Shown piece after piece: positions 58,792 through 64,000 of a stretch of 64,000 bases of DNA. A program made the position numbers and the translations under genes. Source of the stretch: Moellerella wisconsensis ATCC 35017. Lineage in GTDB: Bacteria > Pseudomonadota > Gammaproteobacteria > Enterobacterales > Enterobacteriaceae. Position 1 is the first letter of the stretch; every line of letters begins with the position of its first letter. Location of the stretch: the NCBI RefSeq assembly GCF_001294465.1, contig NZ_LGAA01000022.1, positions 62,001-126,000 on the forward strand. Reading direction: 5' to 3'. The notes under the pieces were generated by a model. It was not told the DNA's origin, did not search any database, and worked only from the letters and a program-made list of their open reading frames with translations.

Positions 58792-59538
58792 CTACTTATT
58801 GGCATAGTTTGCATACAGTAGAAGCAATATTGGCGTTGCAATAATATCACCAGCAAGAGTAAATGGAGTACTTATGATATTGCCAGCTAAATTACCCGCA
58901 TTCAATGAGTTATATCTCTCTGTAGTATAAAACTCAACCTTATAGGGTTGGTTTAACTTGCCATTTAGTTTTGATGGAAGAGTAATTCCGTCTCGCTCAA
59001 ATAAATAACCACTTATTCGGATAGTTTTAACCCAAGACCTATCTTTATCATAACGCGTTTCACTAAAACCAAAATTTTTGAGACTTCTTTCTTGCTCTGG
59101 GGTTAGCGTATATTTTTTATCTATATAAACAAAGTATTCATCATTAAATCTTACCAGCCCTTTACTACGTACATCCGGCTTAAGTTCGACTCTAATCACA
59201 CCATCTGGATTATCGAACGCAGACAATGGAATTACTTTTACTAGCTCGTTAAGTTCCATTAGCTCGGCGGAACCCTTAGTTAATATATAAATATATTTAT
59301 CGCCTAAGAAACCATAGCCTGAGGTCGGTATCTCAATATCTTTTAATTTTTCATGAGTCAGCTTATTCTTAATGCTGATATCTTTATATTCAAAAACTGA
59401 GACAATATTATCTTTTAAATCGACGTGTTCTCTTGTTTTAGTCTCATTCACAGCATTTGATTGCCAAACTATTGCCGTTACACACCCAGTAGAACTTAAA
59501 ATCGATACACTCAAAAAGCACGCTAGTAATTTATTCAT
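58792..59538 (-). CDS. Predicted lipoprotein of unknown function within the flagellar cluster
   Basis: A 248-residue protein with a signal sequence ending in SSTGC (Cys19), a weak lipobox because position -3 is Ser. The mature part is mostly beta-like with charged segments and ends with a hydrophobic stretch (FTLAGDIIATPILLLLYANYA) that could contact a membrane. The ribosome site is weak. It does not resemble any flagellar component; similar cargo at the fliT-fliE junction (for example YedD, also a lipoprotein, in E. coli) shows that this point accepts unrelated genes. No family assigned. Confidence 0.7.
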   Translation of the reverse strand: MNKLLACFLSVSILSSTGCVTAIVWQSNAVNETKTREHVDLKDNIVSVFEYKDISIKNKLTHEKLKDIEIPTSGYGFLGDKYIYILTKGSAELMELNELVKVIPLSAFDNPDGVIRVELKPDVRSKGLVRFNDEYFVYIDKKYTLTPEQERSLKNFGFSETRYDKDRSWVKTIRISGYLFERDGITLPSKLNGKLNQPYKVEFYTTERYNSLNAGNLAGNIISTPFTLAGDIIATPILLLLYANYANK

Positions 59539-59786
59539 TCCATTTTCTTAAAATAGTTTAGCTTAAGTTCTAAGAATGCTAGGACAATACTTCATTTAGC
59601 GCAATAAAAACTTACTTATATGAATTAGTCTGATATGAGTCAAATAATCGCAGAAGAATGATAGGAAAAAACATCAAAAGTGTCTCCTATCACGCGAGGC
59701 TAAATTATAATTTTAAACCCAAACGCCCCACTTATCTCCCATGCAATTAAGAAAATAGCTTATTAAATATTAATATGTTAATCGTT

Positions 59787-60104
59787 CTAAATCTGCATAT
59801 TCATCACTTCTTGATAAGCCGAAACCAGTTTATTTCTCACTTGTACCGCAAATTGCAACGATATTGTGGCTTTTTGTGAATCTACCATCACGTCGCTTAA
59901 TTCCACATTGGGCACTTCTTGGGTAAATAAACGCGCTTTTTGCGTCGCATTATTTTGTAATTTATCGACATTCTTAATCGCATTAACTAATTGGGCTGAG
60001 AAACCTTCATTATTTGCCCCCGTTACTGGTGCAGACAACATGCTAATGGGCTCAAGTTTATTAATGGATAATCCACCAATACTGTCGATTGCACTTATTG
60101 CCAT
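59787..60104 (-). CDS. fliE: Flagellar hook-basal body protein FliE
   Basis: A 105-residue rod-MS ring adaptor exported early in basal body assembly. GFSAQLVNAIKNVDKLQNNATQKA and the C-terminal DVMVDSQKATISLQFAVQVRNKLVSAYQEVMNMQI are the standard FliE pattern. The start follows AGGAAAATAACTC. It is divergent from fliF, as in E. coli. Confidence 0.95.
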   Translation of the reverse strand: MAISAIDSIGGLSINKLEPISMLSAPVTGANNEGFSAQLVNAIKNVDKLQNNATQKARLFTQEVPNVELSDVMVDSQKATISLQFAVQVRNKLVSAYQEVMNMQI

Positions 60105-60200
60105 GAGTTATTTTCCTGTTTGATCGTGAATTAGTTGCAGCATAAGCAAGATGGCATAAAAGCTACCACAGACAATCAGAATCAAAGCGGATAATTACAC

Positions 60201-60228
60201 TAAAAATTAAAAGCTTATCTACCGATAA
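60201..60228 (+). promoter_or_regulatory. Sigma-28-like promoter upstream of fliF
   Basis: TAAA at 60201-60204, 16 bp, then ACCGATAA at 60221-60228, one mismatch in the -10. The -10 also sits in CTTATC-N4-GATAAG, an inverted repeat. The spacer is one base long, so activity is uncertain. Confidence 0.5.
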
Positions 60229-60353
60229 GTAATTTTTTGCGGCGCCATAATACTGCAACATGACACGAAAATATTCGATAGCCAAACAGAGGAGTCTATT
60301 TTGTCACGCCACATTATTTGTATTTATTTACACCGCAAGGGCAAAAATTGACT

Positions 60354-62033
60354 ATGAGCGCAATTAATACATCTGTGAGTCCGACGGCTAAATTTGCCGC
60401 TATCATGCAGAAAATAAAATCCGACCATAAAATACCGTTAATCATTAGCAGTGCGATGGCGATAACAATTTTTCTCAGTTTATTTTTATGGCTGCAAGGG
60501 ACGGAATACCGTCCACTGTTTACCCATTTAACTGATCAGGATGGGGGAGAAGTTGTTACTCAATTGAATCAAATGAATGTCCCTTATAAGTTTTCGGAAC
60601 ATGGGGCAGCAATCTTAGTTCCTTCAGACCAAGTGCACGAAATACGCCTAAAACTAGCACAATTAGGGCTACCTAAAGGCGGTAATATAGGTTTTGAATT
60701 GCTTGACCAAGAAAAGTTTGGTTTGAGCCAATTCAGCGAGCAAATTAATTATCAGCGCGCCTTAGAAGGTGAATTATCCCGAACTATTGAATCTCTCGGT
60801 GTGGTCAATAAAGCGCGAGTGCATTTAGCATTTCCGAAACCAACGTTATTTGTCAGAGAGCAAAAACAACCAACCGCATCGGTTACTTTAAGCGTGCAAG
60901 ATGGGCGTGTGCTTGATGAAGGACAAATCAACGGAATTGTTCATCTCATCTCTGGCAGTGTATCCGGATTACCGGCGACAAATGTAACTATTGTTGATCA
61001 AGCGGGTCGTTTATTAAGCCATCCCCAAGGGATCGGACAAGATTTAGATACCAGCCAATTAAAATATGTTCAAACCATTGAAAATCGATATCAACAACGG
61101 ATTGAATCGATTCTGTCGCCGCTGGTGGGTAAAGGCAATGTGCATGCTCAAGTTACCGCACAAATGAATTTTGCCAAAACGGAAGAAACCTCTGAGCAAT
61201 ATTCGCCTAATCAGCAAACAGAAAATGCCACCATTCGTTCACGACAAATTAGTAGTAGCCAGCAACAGCATGATTTTCTTGCAAATGGTGTCCCGGGGGC
61301 GTTATCCAATCAACCTGTCGCCACCCCTGCGCCTGAGTCTAATGCTAAAAATGCGCCTTCGGCAAAAAATAGCGCGGAAACCACGCAAAAAATCAATGGT
61401 AATCAACGCCTTGATGAAACAACAAACTTTGAAGTTGATCGCCATGTACGCCACACCCAGCACCAAGTCGGCCAACTGCAACGCTTATCGGTCGCGGTAA
61501 TTGTCAATTATCAAGAAAATATAGCCAAAGGGGCGAAGGATATTAATTTACCTATCCCTACGGATAAACTGCAACAAATTGAATTATTAGCCAAAGATGC
61601 CGTCGGTTTCTCGCTTGAGCGTGGCGACAGTCTCAATATTGTTAATGCGCCTTTTGAACAAATAATCGGCGAAGATTTAATTGATGATATTCCGCTATGG
61701 AAAGATCCTATTTTCCTATCATTCATTATTGATATAGGTCGCTATCTACTGTTTGGACTAGTTGCGCTTGGGTTATGGCGAGGAATGATTAAACCACAGA
61801 TTATTAAACAAAAAGCCGCCCGTATTGCCGCGAGAACTGAAGCTGAACATCAAGATAAATTACGTATCGAGCAGCTTGAACGCCAAAAAATTGAACAAGA
61901 GGAAGCCTCTCGTCGTACACAAGCTAAATACCGCGTGACCGCAGAAATGCAGGGCGTGAGATTAAAAGAGATGGCACAGCAAGACCCTCGCGCTATCGCT
62001 ATGATTATTCGTGACTGGATGGGGAAAGAATAA
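60354..62033 (+). CDS. fliF: Flagellar MS-ring protein FliF
   Basis: A roughly 560-residue membrane protein that forms the MS ring. Two transmembrane segments, about residues 29-48 and 460-482, flank periplasmic ring-building domains ([74 protein letters not shown]). The C-terminal cytosolic tail binds FliG. The mid-protein loop (about 310-365) is Gln/Ala/Asn-rich. The start is either ATG 60354 or TTG 60348; AAGGG is better spaced for the TTG. The stop overlaps the fliG start by one base. Confidence 0.95.
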   Translation: MSAINTSVSPTAKFAAIMQKIKSDHKIPLIISSAMAITIFLSLFLWLQGTEYRPLFTHLTDQDGGEVVTQLNQMNVPYKFSEHGAAILVPSDQVHEIRLKLAQLGLPKGGNIGFELLDQEKFGLSQFSEQINYQRALEGELSRTIESLGVVNKARVHLAFPKPTLFVREQKQPTASVTLSVQDGRVLDEGQINGIVHLISGSVSGLPATNVTIVDQAGRLLSHPQGIGQDLDTSQLKYVQTIENRYQQRIESILSPLVGKGNVHAQVTAQMNFAKTEETSEQYSPNQQTENATIRSRQISSSQQQHDFLANGVPGALSNQPVATPAPESNAKNAPSAKNSAETTQKINGNQRLDETTNFEVDRHVRHTQHQVGQLQRLSVAVIVNYQENIAKGAKDINLPIPTDKLQQIELLAKDAVGFSLERGDSLNIVNAPFEQIIGEDLIDDIPLWKDPIFLSFIIDIGRYLLFGLVALGLWRGMIKPQIIKQKAARIAARTEAEHQDKLRIEQLERQKIEQEEASRRTQAKYRVTAEMQGVRLKEMAQQDPRAIAMIIRDWMGKE

Positions 62034-63025
62034 TGCCAGCAAATGGAATGGAAAAATGCGCAGTGATTTTAATGTCACTGGGTGAAGAGCATGCGGCAGA
62101 AATATTTAAGCATTTGAATAACAAAGAAGTGCAAAGATTAAGTATCGCTATGAGTCAATTGCGCCATATATCAACGCAAGAGCTTTCCGATATTCTGATC
62201 GAGTTCGAAGATAATACCATGCTCTATACCTCACTTTCTCAGGATAATGACGGTTATCTGCGTAACGTATTGATTAAAGCCCTAGGCGAAGAACGTGCCG
62301 ATAATCTGCTTGAAGAGATTTTTGACAGCCAAGAGACCACAACAGGTATTGATACACTGAATTTTGTTGAACCTCAATTAGCTTCTGAGCTGATCCGCGA
62401 TGAACATCCACAAATTATCGCCACCATATTAGTTCATCTACGTCGAGAGCAAGCTGCTGATATTCTGGCTTTATTTGATGATAATTTACGCAATGACATC
62501 ATGTTACGTATTGCCACCTTTGGTGGTGTTCAACCGCTGGCATTGGCAGAACTGACCGAAGTACTAAATAATCTGCTCGAAGGCCAAAATGTTAAGCGCA
62601 GCAAAATGGGCGGTGTACGTACTGCAGCAGAAATTATCAATCTGATGAAAAGTCATCAAGAAGAAAATGTTATTGATGCAGTTAAAACCTATGACGATGA
62701 ATTGGCACAAAAAATTATCGATGAAATGTTCCTCTTTGAAAATCTGTTGGGTATCGATAGCCGTTCAATTCAGCGTCTACTCGAAGAAATCGAGAATGAA
62801 TCACTCGTCATCGCACTGAAAGGCTGTAAACCTGAATTACGTGATCACTTCCTGAATAATATGTCTCAACGTGCGGCCGAAATTTTACGTGATGACCTAG
62901 AATCTCGTGGTCCATTGCGCTTATCACAAGTGGAATCAGAACAAAAAGCGATTCTCATGACTGTTCGCCGCCTGGCCGATAGCGGAGATATCATGATCAG
63001 TAATGGTGACGATAGCTATGTCTAA
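62033..63025 (+). CDS. fliG: Flagellar motor switch protein FliG
   Basis: A 330-residue rotor protein that couples stator torque to the switch. The N-terminal domain binds FliF; the EHPQ motif at 124-127 contacts FliM; the C-terminal torque helix ([30 protein letters not shown]) keeps the charged residues that face MotA. It overlaps fliF by 1 bp and fliH by 8 bp. Confidence 0.97.
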   Translation: MPANGMEKCAVILMSLGEEHAAEIFKHLNNKEVQRLSIAMSQLRHISTQELSDILIEFEDNTMLYTSLSQDNDGYLRNVLIKALGEERADNLLEEIFDSQETTTGIDTLNFVEPQLASELIRDEHPQIIATILVHLRREQAADILALFDDNLRNDIMLRIATFGGVQPLALAELTEVLNNLLEGQNVKRSKMGGVRTAAEIINLMKSHQEENVIDAVKTYDDELAQKIIDEMFLFENLLGIDSRSIQRLLEEIENESLVIALKGCKPELRDHFLNNMSQRAAEILRDDLESRGPLRLSQVESEQKAILMTVRRLADSGDIMISNGDDSYV

Positions 63026-63722
63026 TCAACGCCAAATTAACTGGCATCGCTGGCAATTAGACGATTTAAACGCGGGGAAGCTATGGGCTTCCCCCCCAGC
63101 GACGGCAGAAACAGCCACTGACGATAGCAACCTAGAAACGCCAGAAATTGATCCTACTTTTTTATTGGAACAACTTAAACAGGCAGCGCGAGAAAGCGGA
63201 ACCCAAGCTGGGTTTGCTGTGGGTAAAGATCAAGGATATCAAGAAGGTTATCAACAAGGGCTAGAAATAGGTCGTCAGCAAGCACGAGATGAGCAGCGCG
63301 TTTGCCAGCAGCAAATCACCGAACAATGGCAAACCAGCTGTGAAAACTTCACACTGGCCCTGCAATCTCTGGATAAACGTATCGCTATCGAACTAACTTA
63401 TACCGTTTTAGATACGGTAAAACAGCTTATCGGTAATGATAATAGTGAATTACATCCACATATTATGCGCCAAATAACCCCAATTCTCAGCGCACAGAAA
63501 CGCCGGATTGAGCACGCTAAATTAGTGGTACATCCTAACCTTATCGCACAGATCCAGTGTCATCTTGGTGAACAATTAGCGACTTTGGGCTGGCGTATTG
63601 AAGCCTGTGAGACCATGCACCCACAGGGCTTCAAAGTCATAACTTCAGAAGGTGAAATTGATGCCAGCCTAGAAACTCGCTGGCAGCAACTGTGCCAACT
63701 GAGTATGCCCGAGGACGCGTAA
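63018..63722 (+). CDS. fliH: Flagellar assembly protein FliH
   Basis: A 234-residue peripheral component of the flagellar type III export apparatus that regulates the FliI ATPase. It begins with an RxxWxLDDL-type region ([11 protein letters not shown]) that can bind the export gate, then a glycine-repeat helix with GxxxG-like spacing ([21 protein letters not shown] followed by LEIG) at about 60-85 and a C-terminal domain ([26 protein letters not shown]). The ATG at 63018 gives the E. coli-like MSxx start; an in-frame ATG at 63003 lies deeper within fliG. Confidence 0.94.
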   Translation: MSNQRQINWHRWQLDDLNAGKLWASPPATAETATDDSNLETPEIDPTFLLEQLKQAARESGTQAGFAVGKDQGYQEGYQQGLEIGRQQARDEQRVCQQQITEQWQTSCENFTLALQSLDKRIAIELTYTVLDTVKQLIGNDNSELHPHIMRQITPILSAQKRRIEHAKLVVHPNLIAQIQCHLGEQLATLGWRIEACETMHPQGFKVITSEGEIDASLETRWQQLCQLSMPEDA

Positions 63723-64000
63723 TGAATCTTCACTCACAGCGTTGGAAGCAACCTTTTGCTACGTTGCCCGAGCAAATCAATCAATTGCCCGCTTACCGAG
63801 TTTATGGTCAGCTAACACGTGTCACTGGCTTAATATTAGAAGCCACAGGATTACAATTGCCGTTAGGTGCAGTATGTCGTGTTGAACCTAACCAGCCTCA
63901 GGATAGAGATATTGACTGCGAAGTGGTCGGTTTTGATGGCGCTAAACTGCTATTAATGCCGTACCATAAAATGGTCGGTGTTATGCCGGGGGCGCGAATT
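63722..64000 (+). CDS. fliI: Flagellar export ATPase FliI, 5' part (cut by window end)
   Basis: The first 93 codons of the export ATPase. The ATG overlaps the fliH stop by one base. The visible part is the N-terminal beta-barrel region (YRVYGQLTRVTGLILEATGL, LPLGAVCRVE, VVGFDGAKLLLMPY) typical of FliI before the Walker A motif, which lies outside the window. Confidence 0.93.
   Translation, partial: MNLHSQRWKQPFATLPEQINQLPAYRVYGQLTRVTGLILEATGLQLPLGAVCRVEPNQPQDRDIDCEVVGFDGAKLLLMPYHKMVGVMPGARI

Overview
The window is chromosomal DNA of a motile, low-G+C member of the Enterobacterales. Its PutA, PutP, BetA/B/I/T, CycA, YqhD, CurA, MdaB, YbhH/YbhI, FliA and FliZ all read as close relatives of the E. 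coli proteins. The order fliZ-fliA-fliC | fliDST ... fliE | fliFGHI is the standard enterobacterial arrangement. Intergenic DNA is very AT-rich, so a low-G+C lineage such as the Morganellaceae or Budviciaceae fits. I cannot name a genus.

Layout: 0-11.4 kb carries three di/tricarboxylate carriers (YbhI-like and a second DASS carrier, plus a CitMHS carrier), the YbhH isomerase, an old-yellow-enzyme homologue, a DMT exporter, a secreted SAM-hydrolase-family protein and a small membrane protein. 11.6-17.8 kb is the choline-to-betaine osmoprotection locus betIBA | betT, with two matching operator-like sites between the divergent genes. 17.9-24.2 kb is a 5-oxoproline (pyroglutamate) operon: NRAMP-type transporter, PxpA, a DUF1445 protein, a fused PxpB-PxpC and a biotin carboxylase/BCCP, with a divergent FCD-type GntR regulator. 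25.9-28.2 kb is a polar amino-acid ABC transporter.

28.5-35.7 kb is dominated by electrophile and aldehyde defence: a YahK-like alcohol dehydrogenase, an AhpD-like protein, CurA, a NemR-like TetR repressor, YqhD, a DJ-1/Hsp31-like glyoxalase and MdaB. Repeated TAGAC-N5-GTCTA sites around the regulator suggest that curA, the regulator gene and yqhD form one regulon. 35.7-42.4 kb is the accessory part: a LysR regulator with two tandem YdcZ-type transporters, a secreted Cys/Ser-rich protein, a YjbR protein, a Tat-exported alpha/beta hydrolase, and about 1.1 kb of decayed coding sequence next to a tRNA-Lys(CTT). 42.6-50.3 kb holds cycA and the divergent putP | putA pair with GTTGCA PutA sites.

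50.7 kb to the end is the flagellar cluster: fliZ, fliA, two divergent flagellin genes, fliDST, a foreign lipoprotein gene, fliE, and fliF-fliG-fliH-fliI (fliI cut by the window end).

The most unusual observations are the pair of atypical flagellins, both ending in LQAMR instead of the usual LLR; a 21-22 bp tandem repeat (four CTAACAT starts) directly upstream of an excellent sigma-28 promoter for fliD; the inferred NemR-like regulon; and the gene graveyard with a 16-bp perfect palindrome beside tRNA-Lys. I found no CRISPR array, intact prophage or intact insertion sequence.
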